The notes under the pieces were generated by a model. It was not told the origin of the DNA. It saw only the letters and a list, made by a program, of their open reading frames with translations, and did no database searches. The position numbers and the translations under genes are program-made. 64,000 nt of DNA from Colwellia_A sp047621305. Its GTDB lineage: Bacteria > Pseudomonadota > Gammaproteobacteria > Enterobacterales > Alteromonadaceae. Positions 18,729-28,062 of the stretch are shown here, one piece after another. Where the stretch lies: assembly GCA_047621305.1 (NCBI GenBank), contig JBLHNB010000011.1, forward strand, positions 19,622-83,621, in the 5' to 3' direction. Position 1 is the first letter of the stretch. Each line of letters starts with the position of its first letter.

Positions 18729-20219
18729 ATGAATAATAAAATCAAAAAAGTTATTATTTTAGGTGGTGGTACAGCAGGTTGGATGTCTGCTGCCATGATG
18801 AAAAAACTTTTAGGTACTGCAATTGATATTGAATTAGTTGAGTCTGAAGATATTGGTACTGTGGGGGTTGGTGAAGCGACGATTCCACCCATTAAGTTAT
18901 TCAATAGTGTTTTAGGTATTGATGAAGCTGACTTTTTACGAGAAACCAAAGCCACCGTTAAACTCGCGATTAAATTTGAAAATTGGAAGAAACAGGGAGA
19001 AAGTTATTATCATACTTTTGGCGCTGCTGGGCGAAGTTTAGCTTTTTGTCAATTCCATCACTTATTAAAACGAGCCGGGCAACTGGAAAACGATCAAAAT
19101 CTTTGGCAATATGACCTTAATTACCTTTGTGCTGAAGCCGGTAAGTTTTCGCCCATAAATAGTAAAGACCCTATCTATGATATGCCTTATGCCTATCACT
19201 TTGATGCTGGTTTATATGCATTATTCCTAAGAAAATTCAGTGAGAAAATTGGTGTAAAACGTACCGAAGGCATAGTTAAAAATGTTCAACAAAACAAAAC
19301 AACGGGCCATATAGAATCATTAACATTAGCTAATGGCAATGTTATATCAGGTGATTTATTTATAGATTGCTCCGGCTTTAAAGGCTTACTTATTCAAGAG
19401 AAGTTAGCGACGGGTTACGAAGACTGGAGTCATTGGTTACAGTGTGATCGCGCAATCGCAGTGCCTACACAAAGATTAGAAAGAACACTACCTTACACTC
19501 GTTCTATCGCTCATGAAGCGGGTTGGCAATGGCGTATTCCATTACAACATCGTAATGGTAATGGCTTGGTATATAGTAGTGCTTATTACACTGATGAACA
19601 GGCGCAAAGACTCTTGCTCAATAATTTGGATACAAAAGCGATTGCCGAGCCTAAAATGTTTCGTTTTAAAACAGGCCGTCGATACAAACAATGGCATAAA
19701 AATGTTGTAGCAATAGGTTTATCTAGCGGATTTCTAGAACCGTTAGAGTCAACCAGTATTCATTTAATTCAATCGGCTATTATACGACTTATTCATTTAT
19801 TTCCCCATAATGGCGTCAATGACGCTTTAGTTACCGAATATAATCAACAGTCTAAAAAAGAATTTGAGCAAATTCGAGATTTTCTTATTTTGCATTACCA
19901 TGCTAACCAGCGTACCGACAGCCCTTTTTGGAATGATATGCGTAACATGAGCATTCCCGATAGTTTAGCTCATAAAATAGAACTTTTTTCTGAAAACGGT
20001 CGATTATTTAGAGAGCAAGATGACCTTTTTCTTGATAGTTCATGGCTTCAAGTTCTCGTTGGTCAAGGCATTATCCCTAAAGATTACCATCCCATTGCTA
20101 ATAGTGTGTCTGCTAGCGCTTTAAATGAAATGCTCGCTAAAGTTAAGGCGAGTAAGCACGAGCCTATTGGAGCTTTACCGAGCCATGACGAATTCTTAAA
20201 TATAATATTGAAGGGATAG
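18729..20219 (+). CDS. Flavin-dependent tryptophan-halogenase-family protein, first of a pair
   Basis: 496 aa, cytosolic. The FADH2-binding motif GGGTAGW is at residues 12-18, with VGVGEATIPP following. Lys78 in VKLAIKFENW corresponds to the catalytic Lys79 of PrnA-type halogenases. The halogenase signature WQWRIPLQHRNGNG and the active-site glutamate segment SGFLEPLEST are present, so the key residues are intact. These enzymes use reduced flavin, oxygen and halide to form HOX or a lysine haloamine. The substrate is unknown. It lies between the TonB receptor and beta-amylase genes, one base before a second homologue, an arrangement seen beside sugar TonB receptors where the role is unresolved. 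Confidence 0.88.
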   Translation: MNNKIKKVIILGGGTAGWMSAAMMKKLLGTAIDIELVESEDIGTVGVGEATIPPIKLFNSVLGIDEADFLRETKATVKLAIKFENWKKQGESYYHTFGAAGRSLAFCQFHHLLKRAGQLENDQNLWQYDLNYLCAEAGKFSPINSKDPIYDMPYAYHFDAGLYALFLRKFSEKIGVKRTEGIVKNVQQNKTTGHIESLTLANGNVISGDLFIDCSGFKGLLIQEKLATGYEDWSHWLQCDRAIAVPTQRLERTLPYTRSIAHEAGWQWRIPLQHRNGNGLVYSSAYYTDEQAQRLLLNNLDTKAIAEPKMFRFKTGRRYKQWHKNVVAIGLSSGFLEPLESTSIHLIQSAIIRLIHLFPHNGVNDALVTEYNQQSKKEFEQIRDFLILHYHANQRTDSPFWNDMRNMSIPDSLAHKIELFSENGRLFREQDDLFLDSSWLQVLVGQGIIPKDYHPIANSVSASALNEMLAKVKASKHEPIGALPSHDEFLNIILKG

Positions 20220-20220
20220 T

Positions 20221-21729
20221 ATGAGTCATCAACCATTAAAAATAGTTATATTAGGTGGCGGTACCTCAGGTTGGATGGCAGCGAGTTTGTTTGCCAATAA
20301 ATGGCTTGGAAAAAACGGTTTGACCCACGCCATAAACATTACTTTAGTAGAATCACCCGATGTATCAATAGTAGGGGTTGGCGAAGGTTCAACCCCCACT
20401 CTCAAACGTTTTTTTCAAATACTTAATGTACCCGAATCTGATTGGATGCCACGGTGTAATGCAACTTACAAATTGAATGTTCGTTTTGATGGCTGGAGCC
20501 CTAAATCGGGTATTAATAGTTATAGTCATCCCTTTACTTCGCAAGTTGATACTTTTACTTCCAGAGCTTTTTTTATTAATAGCCGCACTCGATGTTTAGG
20601 ATTGGACACTCATACTCAACCGGAGGACTTTATTCTTAATGGTGTATTGGCGAAACAAGGTAAAGGACCACTAACACCTGATAATTTTCCCTTTCAAATG
20701 GAATATGGCTATCATTTCGATTCTCATTTATTAGGTAAATTTTTAACTGAACTTGCCACAAGTATGGGAGTAAAACATATCAGTGAGCATGTTGTCGGTG
20801 TTGAACGTAAAGCTAATGGTGATATAGCTAACATCAAAACTAAAAGTGGAAAAACCATTAAAGGCGACTTTTTTGTTGATTGCTCAGGATTTGCAGCCTT
20901 ATTAATGAAAAAAACCTTAGGGGTTAAGTTCCATAGCTACAAAGAAAATCTATTTAATGATTCAGCCCTCGTCATACCCTCTCCTATAAGTGAAAAAATA
21001 CCGGTAGAAACAGTATCAACCGCTTTGTCTGCTGGTTGGTGTTGGCAAATACCACTGCGCAATCGGTTTGGTAATGGTTATGTTTATAGCTCAGACTTTA
21101 TTAATGCTGACAGTGCAGAAACGGAACTTCGTGCACACCTGAATTGTCTTGATAGTGACCAAGAAGCACGTCATTTAAAAATGAAGGTGGGGCGATTAGA
21201 GTCTCAATGGTCACACAATTGTATTGGCTTGGGCTTATCACAAGGCTTTATAGAACCACTTGAAGCCACCGCTCTGCACTTAGTGCAAATATGTATTGAA
21301 ATGTTTATTGAACGATTTGAAGAAGGCAACTTCACAGATAAATATAAGGATAAATATAATAATGAAGTCGGTTTACGATTTGAGCATGTGAGAGATTATA
21401 TTGTTGCTCATTATAAGCTAAACACCCGTGACGACAGTGACTACTGGCGTGCCAATAGAGATAATAATCACCTTTCAAATTCTTTATCTCAATTACTAAC
21501 GACTTGGTATAAGCGAGACGATTTAACTAAAGAAATTGATCGACAACGCATAGGTATTCACTTTAATTCAATGTCTTGGCATTGCTTATTATCAGGTTAT
21601 GGTGCTTTTCCTCCGCTTGCTGATAATCAACCAGGTACGGGAGATTTGTATCAAGAGCAATCTATTCAACAATTTTTACAAGGTTGTGCGTTAAATTTTT
21701 CATCACACTCAAATAACTTAAATAACTAA
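20221..21729 (+). CDS. Flavin-dependent tryptophan-halogenase-family protein, second of a pair
   Basis: 502 aa, a diverged paralogue of the preceding gene. The FAD motif GGGTSGW is at residues 12-18, Lys84 lies in YKLNVRFDGW, and WCWQIPLRNRFGNG and SQGFIEPLEATALHL follow. All the family's main motifs are present. The start is one base after the previous stop, so the two are surely co-transcribed. A Trp-rich C-terminus (SMSWHCLLSGYGAFP) matches the family's usual ending. Substrate is unknown. Two adjacent, clearly diverged copies suggest distinct substrates or a heteromer. Confidence 0.87.
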   Translation: MSHQPLKIVILGGGTSGWMAASLFANKWLGKNGLTHAINITLVESPDVSIVGVGEGSTPTLKRFFQILNVPESDWMPRCNATYKLNVRFDGWSPKSGINSYSHPFTSQVDTFTSRAFFINSRTRCLGLDTHTQPEDFILNGVLAKQGKGPLTPDNFPFQMEYGYHFDSHLLGKFLTELATSMGVKHISEHVVGVERKANGDIANIKTKSGKTIKGDFFVDCSGFAALLMKKTLGVKFHSYKENLFNDSALVIPSPISEKIPVETVSTALSAGWCWQIPLRNRFGNGYVYSSDFINADSAETELRAHLNCLDSDQEARHLKMKVGRLESQWSHNCIGLGLSQGFIEPLEATALHLVQICIEMFIERFEEGNFTDKYKDKYNNEVGLRFEHVRDYIVAHYKLNTRDDSDYWRANRDNNHLSNSLSQLLTTWYKRDDLTKEIDRQRIGIHFNSMSWHCLLSGYGAFPPLADNQPGTGDLYQEQSIQQFLQGCALNFSSHSNNLNN

Positions 21730-21911
21730 TAAAGAATGGTCAAATACAATCATTAAAATCTTGTTGAATTTATTGTGATTACTTTCGGTGCAGAGAACTA
21801 CGGTTAGTTGTGTACATCTATCTTCCTATCGAATCCTTCTGTATTGGTCAAGTACAACAGGTCACTACATTCAGACCCTATTGTTATTTCCTGTTTTTCA
21901 GTACAAAAAAA

Positions 21912-21938
21912 AGCACTTAGTATGTCCACCTAAGTGCT
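21912..21938 (-). terminator. Terminator of the beta-amylase gene
   Basis: A perfect 9-bp stem AGCACTTAG/CTAAGTGCT with a 9-nt loop. On the minus strand it is followed by TTTTTTTTGTAC. Starts 36 nt after the beta-amylase stop codon. Confidence 0.9.
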
Positions 21939-21973
21939 GTATTTATACATTGGTATTCAAGCGCAGAGAAATA

Positions 21974-23620
21974 TTATAATTTAAGTACCACTATAGTATG
22001 ATCGCTTGCATCGAAAGTAATTGTATAATTACCCGCTCCTTGCCATATATCCCAATTAACCGAAGGGTAAGCCTCATCCCAATTAACATCTGAATGACGA
22101 ATACGAAAAGCACCATCAGCACGAAACCACTGAGTCATTTCCCATAAAGAGCCCCCTACGTTTACCATATTCCAAGTACCCCATGAATTGGGTGTACCAC
22201 TAAAATACCATTGACTGTGAAAATCTTTAATAAACGAAGAATATCGACTTTTGCCTGTGCCATTAGTAACATCGCCGACTCTTAATACGGTTAACCCTGA
22301 ATAACTAGCAAAACTAAAAGAATTTTCGATATTATCCCAACCAACATTAGAGCTTACTCCTCCAGATAATGCATTTTCACCTTTAATGGTTACACCTTGT
22401 GCTGCAGCACCATTTGCTACCCAAAAAACTAAATCTTTAGCTTTGCTGTATTGAGGGGAAAAATTTTCATTGTTCATTTCAAGCGCAGTAAAGTGCAAAA
22501 CTACTTTATGGCTACTATTTTGATAATTAGCAGCCACATTAATAATATTGCTATAACCGTGCGCGGTATTATCACTATTTAAATCAATATCAGAGGGGAT
22601 CAAACCTGCCGCCATTTCAGCAGAACGACTATAATTGCTAGGCGTGCCCATTTGCCAATGAACTCCCGGAATTTTATAGCCTAATTCTTTACTCGCAAAA
22701 GCATCATTAAAAGCAACCATGGCAGCGTCCATCATTCTTATACCATGACTTTTTAATGATTCATGATACCAACGGATAAAGTCTCGACCATATTGAGAGT
22801 TATATTGGTCACCATTAGATATAAAAAAATCAGCATTGCTAGGTGGATTAATAGCAGCAGTATTAGGTAAAGCCGTACCCCATGCACTATTTATAGCTCC
22901 AATTGAACCATATTTAGCTGATGTCCATAAGCGGAAATCAGCTTTAGCTGGCGTACTGTAAGACTGAAACGCGCCACGAGTAGGATAGCCACTGCCTGTA
23001 TCATGACTATTATATGAAGGGTAACGTAACTCTCCAGCGGGGCCCATAGAGATATTAATTTCATCAGTCATAAATGCTTTATTTGCAAAGTGATTTTCAA
23101 AAGCGTTCATAAACTCTGTATATTGACTAACCACTAACGTATCTTTCCACAGAGAAACAGTTTCTATTGATGTATTATTTTGTTCACTAAGATATTTCAT
23201 ATCATCTGCTGATGTACCATTGTAATGACTCCATATCCAACTAGGAATAGGAATATTACAGTCATCACCAACATTACCACCACATTGGTGAAATGACATA
23301 ATTGGCACCCAATTCAGTTCTGCATTTTCTATATGCTGTACTAAAGTATCATAATAAGACCAATCAAAAACCTCATCGCCTGCCCGTTCAACTTTCCCCC
23401 ACCAAACATCAACGGAAACAGCATCAACCCCCATAGCTTTAGCAGTAACAAGCTGTTGATCAAATGTGACCCAATCAGAAACCACAAGTGGCGCCATAAC
23501 ATTAGTACTAGCGGCCTCGTTGGCCTGAATCAAAAAAGCAGAAAACAACAAAATAGAAAACACGATGGTCTTATGAAAAAAACGCCTTACCTCTTTAAGT
23601 ACACCATTGATTAATATCAT
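21974..23620 (-). CDS. Beta-amylase (GH14) with C-terminal starch-binding-like domain, exported
   Basis: Releases maltose from non-reducing ends of alpha-1,4-glucans. 548 aa with a signal peptide (hydrophobic residues about 18-32, ending near QANEA). GH14 motifs are SFHQCGGNVGDDCNIPIPSW, the acid glutamate Glu197 in MGPAGELRYPSY, and the second glutamate Glu415 in IKGENALSGG. After about residue 450 a separate domain (WYFSGTPNSWGTWNM ... FRIRHSDVNWDEAYP) resembles small carbohydrate-binding modules found on marine amylases. A LacI-type operator lies 136 nt upstream and a strong terminator downstream, so it is a monocistronic member of the starch regulon. Confidence 0.93.
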   Translation of the reverse strand: MILINGVLKEVRRFFHKTIVFSILLFSAFLIQANEAASTNVMAPLVVSDWVTFDQQLVTAKAMGVDAVSVDVWWGKVERAGDEVFDWSYYDTLVQHIENAELNWVPIMSFHQCGGNVGDDCNIPIPSWIWSHYNGTSADDMKYLSEQNNTSIETVSLWKDTLVVSQYTEFMNAFENHFANKAFMTDEINISMGPAGELRYPSYNSHDTGSGYPTRGAFQSYSTPAKADFRLWTSAKYGSIGAINSAWGTALPNTAAINPPSNADFFISNGDQYNSQYGRDFIRWYHESLKSHGIRMMDAAMVAFNDAFASKELGYKIPGVHWQMGTPSNYSRSAEMAAGLIPSDIDLNSDNTAHGYSNIINVAANYQNSSHKVVLHFTALEMNNENFSPQYSKAKDLVFWVANGAAAQGVTIKGENALSGGVSSNVGWDNIENSFSFASYSGLTVLRVGDVTNGTGKSRYSSFIKDFHSQWYFSGTPNSWGTWNMVNVGGSLWEMTQWFRADGAFRIRHSDVNWDEAYPSVNWDIWQGAGNYTITFDASDHTIVVLKL

Positions 23621-23755
23621 TTTTATTTTACCTTCACGAATTAAAAAGTTTACGTTCTAATGATAGTTAAACTTGTTTTAAGTAGGTTAGTTCTCTCCCT
23701 AACACAAGTTAGACTATAAATATATTAAGGTAACAAAAATGGAATGTATAGCTTA

Positions 23756-23769
23756 TGCATTCGTATTCA
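23756..23769 (-). promoter_or_regulatory. LacI-type operator 4 (beta-amylase)
   Basis: TGCATTCGTATTCA, one change in the ATACGTAT core relative to the other sites, 136 nt before the beta-amylase start codon. Confidence 0.65.
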
Positions 23770-24162
23770 TCGTATAAAATTCAATCAATTATAGCTATGT
23801 CGGATACCATATTTTTCATTTGTAGGCGTATTGTTACGGCAAAAAATCTTCATTGCGAGATTCTCGGCATAAGGATGATATTGATTAGTTGGAATTAGAA
23901 ATTTATCAAGCGCAACTTGATATTATTACTGCTAATAAAAACTCCAGGTAGGTATAGATGAGTTCTCAGATAGCACCATCATACTCACTATTCGTTTATG
24001 GGCACCTACTATAATTCTCTACGGCATTATGCTCTTTCTTATATTGTTTTTTTGATAAAAAACATTAAACAATACTTAATTACCGATAAACGATAACTTT
24101 TTATTGATTAAAATACTAAAACTGTTACATTGATATCATAACATCTCTTTTAAATAGCCCGT
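23770..24162. other. Gene-free stretch between beta-amylase and DUF2975
   Basis: No ORF with coding character. It holds a short piece of the dispersed CTACGGCATTAT repeat (24019-24030) and an AT-rich stretch near 24060-24150 that probably contains the DUF2975 promoter. Confidence 0.5.
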
Positions 24163-24738
24163 ATGACGAAAATAACTAAAGTCAGTAAGTACATTTGTGC
24201 CTTACTAATCACCATGGCAACCTTCCAAGTACTATCACATATTTTACTGTTATGCTTTGGTGAGCAAACCACAATAGGTGTTCATCAATTCAGCATAGAC
24301 TTTCATTTTTTTTCGAGCCATATATCTCATCAATTCACTTATGGGTGGCTTGATATTTCCCAAGCGTTAGAGGCTGAAAACTTTAATTCATTAGCCATTT
24401 TAGGCAGTATGTCATTATTGCCCAATTTACTGATTTATTTTTTCTTATTTAAATTATTCAAATATTATCAACAAGGGGAGATCTTTACTGTCGCCAATAT
24501 CGCTTGTTTTAAAAATATTGGTAAAACCCTTCTAGCGTGGATTGGTTTAAATATTTTTTATCCGCTGTTAGTCACCTTGATCATTCGATTTACGGGTTTA
24601 TCTGAAAAATTTGCAATGTACATTAATATAGGCAGTAGTGAGTTTTTTTATTTAGTTTCAGGGTTAGTGATATATGTCATGGCTTGGATAATGACAATGG
24701 CTATTGAGTTAAAGCAGGAACAGGAACTTGTTGTCTAA
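24163..24738 (+). CDS. DUF2975 family membrane protein
   Basis: 191 aa with four hydrophobic segments (about residues 10-35, 85-105, 123-148, 163-183), matching DUF2975 integral membrane proteins. The stop overlaps the start of the following HTH gene by one base (TAATG). DUF2975 proteins are regularly paired with a YozG-type small HTH regulator, exactly as here, so the two are a functional unit of unknown purpose. It interrupts the starch locus without any operator of that regulon in front. Confidence 0.82.
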   Translation: MTKITKVSKYICALLITMATFQVLSHILLLCFGEQTTIGVHQFSIDFHFFSSHISHQFTYGWLDISQALEAENFNSLAILGSMSLLPNLLIYFFLFKLFKYYQQGEIFTVANIACFKNIGKTLLAWIGLNIFYPLLVTLIIRFTGLSEKFAMYINIGSSEFFYLVSGLVIYVMAWIMTMAIELKQEQELVV

Positions 24739-24959
24739 TGGCTATTATTATTGAACTTGACGTGATGTTAGCAAAACGAAAAATGAAATTAAATGATCTA
24801 GCACAAACGGTTGGCATTACCCCACAAAACTTATCCGTATTAAAGAGTGGCCGTGCCAAGGCAATAAGGTTTTCTACCCTAGATGCAATCTGCCAAGCAT
24901 TATCTTGCTCACCTGGCGACATTTTAATTTATCAATATAAGGACGATGATAATGAATAA
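24738..24959 (+). CDS. Small Cro/C1-type HTH regulator (YozG-like)
   Basis: 73 aa, almost entirely one XRE HTH: MLAKRKMKLNDLAQTVG, ITPQNLSVLKSGRAKAIRF, LDAICQALSCSPGDIL. The acidic tail KDDDNE ends the protein. Translationally coupled to the DUF2975 gene. Presumably regulates its own operon, as in other DUF2975/HTH pairs. Confidence 0.87.
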   Translation: MAIIIELDVMLAKRKMKLNDLAQTVGITPQNLSVLKSGRAKAIRFSTLDAICQALSCSPGDILIYQYKDDDNE

Positions 24960-25098
24960 ATATAAATTTGCTTAGCCTTGTCTCATACCAATTGAAATAA
25001 TGAACCGATCATTCTAAGGCGGTGATGAGCAATAGGTCGATTTTTATTTAGCCCCAGAAATACCGTAACACTCATTCCTTTATATGATAGAGAAAAAC

Positions 25099-25944
25099 AT
25101 GTTAAAAAAATTAATACTTATTAGCCTAGTACCTTTTATTATTTCTTGTACAGCGACCCTAAAAGAAAACAAGTTCATTACACAAAGTAAACAAGTGAAC
25201 CTATATGACGCTGTGACTATTGATAACTGGCGACAACAATTTCCAGATCATCAACTCAAAACACTTTCATTACTAACCGCCAACCAAGATGCGCAACTAG
25301 AGGGCCTATACTTAGATAACCCCCATAGTGAACAACTGATATTTGTTATTCAAGGCAACGGCATGCAAGTTAAAGAGGGAGGTATAGAGATGCTACACAG
25401 CCTTGCGCCTTTAGGTTTAGACATAGTCATTTTTGATCGACGTGGCTTGGGTGCTAGTTCAGGTCAAGCAACAATTAAAAACCTAGCATCAGATGCAAAT
25501 GAGCAATACAAATTCATAAAGGCCGAATTTAAAACAGATAAAATTATTGTTCACGGCTACTCATTAGGTAGCTTTATTGCGACAAATTTAGCAAAAGTTC
25601 AACCAATAGATGCTCTAGTATTACAGGGTTCAGCAACTAATGTTGATGATTGGATCAAAGCAAAAACGCCTTGGTATATCTATCCTTTCTTAACCGTTAA
25701 TATTGACCCTGCTTTCCATACGGCCGACAACCAGGTTGTAGTTGCTGAACAATATGACAGACCTTTACTGATTATCGCTGGTGAAGAAGACCAGCAAGTA
25801 CCTGTAGCACTATCAAAACAGCTTTTTAATGCCAGTCAATCAAAAAACAAAAAACTTATTGTTGTTGAAGGTGCAGACCATGGCAATATGTTTAAAAACA
25901 TGGCAACGACTAAAACCTACTTACAATTTTTAGCTTCTCTTTAA
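25099..25944 (+). CDS. Alpha/beta-hydrolase lipoprotein
   Basis: About 281 aa with a lipoprotein signal (LVPFIISC), then an alpha/beta-hydrolase fold of the serine aminopeptidase/BEM46 type. The catalytic triad is visible as Ser in HGYSLGS, Asp in GEEDQQVP and His in EGADHGNM. DRRGLGASSG supplies the strand before the nucleophile elbow. The ATG at 25099 was chosen because it has GAGA upstream and starts the signal peptide directly; an ATG five codons earlier (25084) is possible. Substrate unknown. It stands alone, with a terminator candidate after it. Confidence 0.83.
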   Translation: MLKKLILISLVPFIISCTATLKENKFITQSKQVNLYDAVTIDNWRQQFPDHQLKTLSLLTANQDAQLEGLYLDNPHSEQLIFVIQGNGMQVKEGGIEMLHSLAPLGLDIVIFDRRGLGASSGQATIKNLASDANEQYKFIKAEFKTDKIIVHGYSLGSFIATNLAKVQPIDALVLQGSATNVDDWIKAKTPWYIYPFLTVNIDPAFHTADNQVVVAEQYDRPLLIIAGEEDQQVPVALSKQLFNASQSKNKKLIVVEGADHGNMFKNMATTKTYLQFLASL

Positions 25945-26002
25945 TAAAAGAAACCTTATAATTATTTGAATATATAGCCGTGACACTGTTTGTTATGATA
26001 AA

Positions 26003-26035
26003 CCCGTAAGCGGCTTCCTATTTTACGGGCTTTTT
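26003..26035 (+). terminator. Terminator after the alpha/beta-hydrolase gene
   Basis: Stem CCCGTAA (26003-26009) / TTACGGG (26023-26029) with a 13-nt loop, then CTTTTT. Moderate strength. Confidence 0.6.
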
Positions 26036-26218
26036 AATGTTCAAAAAGCGACTTTCTTTTCACATCAATATATACATTCAATTTTAGCTAGAGAGCAGAC
26101 ATTTACTTATAATGCACTCTGATTTTTCACAGTAAAATGATAACGCGTAAACGCTGCCAACAAAAAGTACAAGCACAGTGCATGTCACTCGCAGCATAAA
26201 TTTTCAACTTATTTAAAC

Positions 26219-28030
26219 TTACTTTAACTGATAAATAGCAAAACTTAGCGGAGCTATTTTATCAGCACCTTGGCTATCACCTGATAAATAAAGCAAGTTC
26301 ATTTTTTTATTGCTACTAAGCATATCCAATGGTTCTACATGGTTAGCGGTATTAAAAACAATCAGTAATTCTTGTTTTTCATCTTGTCCATTTAACGAAA
26401 GTGTATGAGTACGCGTAATAGCAAAAATACCGGGCTTGTCTTGGGAATATAACGTGCTTTGTTGACCAAAACGTAACGCGGGGTATTGCTGGTACAACTG
26501 CGCATATTTAGCAAAACTTTGATAGAACAAATGGCTGCTATTAAAGTTATCATCTGCTGTTGTAGCCTCTGTTGCCAATAAATTATCATCATTATAACTA
26601 GCAACGTTAGATGGCATCATATCTTGACGCGAAGCTTGGTCGCCGCCGTCACCGACAAAACCTTGTTCGTCTCCATAATAAATGACCGGCACACCACGAC
26701 TAAAAAACATCATTGCATGGGCGAGTAAGTTACGTTGTATTTGTTCATCTTCCGTGTAGTTAAATTCACTTGTTCTTAAGCTGTAAGCAAAGCGCCCCAT
26801 GTCATGATTACCCGTAAAGTTAACGAGTTGATTAGCATCGGTATCAGCAATTTTGTTAAATTTAGAACGTTTATGAGCGGTTTGATAAAAGTGGTCTTGG
26901 GCAAATAATTTGGCTAAAACATCTGTCCCTTTTTGCTCAACTAACGCTTGTTGTAGCGCACCTTGAAAAGCAAAATCTAAAACTGATGGTAACTTCCCTT
27001 CTACGGTAAAACGGCTTAACAACTCAGGTTCAAAGCTATATACCTCACCATACATAAAAAAATTATCGATACCTTGTGTTTTTGCATGCTGCATTAACGC
27101 TGGTGAAAAATCTTGCCAAAATGCCATATTAACGTGTTTTACCGTATCTATACGAAAACCATCGGGTTTAAACTCATCGATAATAGCTTTATAGATATCA
27201 ATCATACCGTTAACAACGTTTTGGTTATTTGTATCAATATCATCAAGACCAGCAAAATCACCACGAATTGAACTTTCACCCACCCAGTTGGAATCACCTT
27301 GGTTATGATAAGCATCGACACTATTGAGCCATTTAGGGGTTTTGAGATTTTCATTGCCTTTAGGTATAAAAGGCGTGTATTTATCCCCTTTAGCTATTTG
27401 TACCATAGACTTAAACGGACAGTTTTTATCTTCAAATAACCCGATTAAACCATCATTACTGTGACATTCGTTATACTTGATCACGTCAGCGGTATGGTTG
27501 GTGATTATGTCGAAAAACACTTTTATATTACGTCGATGTGCTTGGTCGATAAGATTTTTTAATTCTGCATTAGTGCCTAAATGTGGATCGATTTCGCTAA
27601 AGTCTAAAATCCAATAACCGTGATAACCTGCACTACCGTTTTGTACCGCCTGATTACGTAATACTGGCGTTAACCAAATAGCCGTAATGCCCATGTTATC
27701 AAGGTAAGGTAATTTTTGGGTTAAACCTGCGAGATCACCACCGTGATACATACCTTTATCAGCCTGATCAAAACCACCACGAGAAAGCTCGCGTTTTTTA
27801 TCATCAACGGCTGCACCTAAATCATTGCTACTGTCACCGTTATTAAATCGGTCTGGCAAAACAAAATAGAATACTTCGTCTTGAAATTGACGCGCTTTAT
27901 ACGATGTCAGTGTTGACGCTTTAGCCTGCATTACCGGTAAACTAGCCGAACTATCTTCTTGTGCCATACACGACACTATTAAGACCGTGCTAAAACTAAA
28001 AAACAGCAAAAACTTAGTAAAAAATTTCAT
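26219..28030 (-). CDS. Alpha-amylase-family lipoprotein (GH13)
   Basis: 603 aa with a lipoprotein signal (STVLIVSC, Cys21), so it is membrane-anchored outside the cytoplasm. GH13 regions are FFDIITNHTADV, the nucleophile Asp295 in GFRIDTVKH, the acid/base Glu329 in MYGEVYS, and NFTGNHDMGR. The opening FQDEVFYFVLPDRFNNGD is typical of exported alpha-amylases and cyclomaltodextrinases of this type. Second gene of an operon after the cytosolic alpha-glucosidase (32-nt gap). It would cut surface-bound or periplasmic maltodextrins endo-wise. Alpha-amylase against cyclodextrinase cannot be separated by eye. Confidence 0.91.
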   Translation of the reverse strand: MKFFTKFLLFFSFSTVLIVSCMAQEDSSASLPVMQAKASTLTSYKARQFQDEVFYFVLPDRFNNGDSSNDLGAAVDDKKRELSRGGFDQADKGMYHGGDLAGLTQKLPYLDNMGITAIWLTPVLRNQAVQNGSAGYHGYWILDFSEIDPHLGTNAELKNLIDQAHRRNIKVFFDIITNHTADVIKYNECHSNDGLIGLFEDKNCPFKSMVQIAKGDKYTPFIPKGNENLKTPKWLNSVDAYHNQGDSNWVGESSIRGDFAGLDDIDTNNQNVVNGMIDIYKAIIDEFKPDGFRIDTVKHVNMAFWQDFSPALMQHAKTQGIDNFFMYGEVYSFEPELLSRFTVEGKLPSVLDFAFQGALQQALVEQKGTDVLAKLFAQDHFYQTAHKRSKFNKIADTDANQLVNFTGNHDMGRFAYSLRTSEFNYTEDEQIQRNLLAHAMMFFSRGVPVIYYGDEQGFVGDGGDQASRQDMMPSNVASYNDDNLLATEATTADDNFNSSHLFYQSFAKYAQLYQQYPALRFGQQSTLYSQDKPGIFAITRTHTLSLNGQDEKQELLIVFNTANHVEPLDMLSSNKKMNLLYLSGDSQGADKIAPLSFAIYQLK

Positions 28031-28062
28031 ACATTTATTCTCTTAATTTCAATATATCTAAG

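Noticed and set aside
21788..21979. 63-codon frame downstream of the second halogenase
   Set aside because: It runs through the beta-amylase terminator hairpin, has no family resemblance and no RBS.
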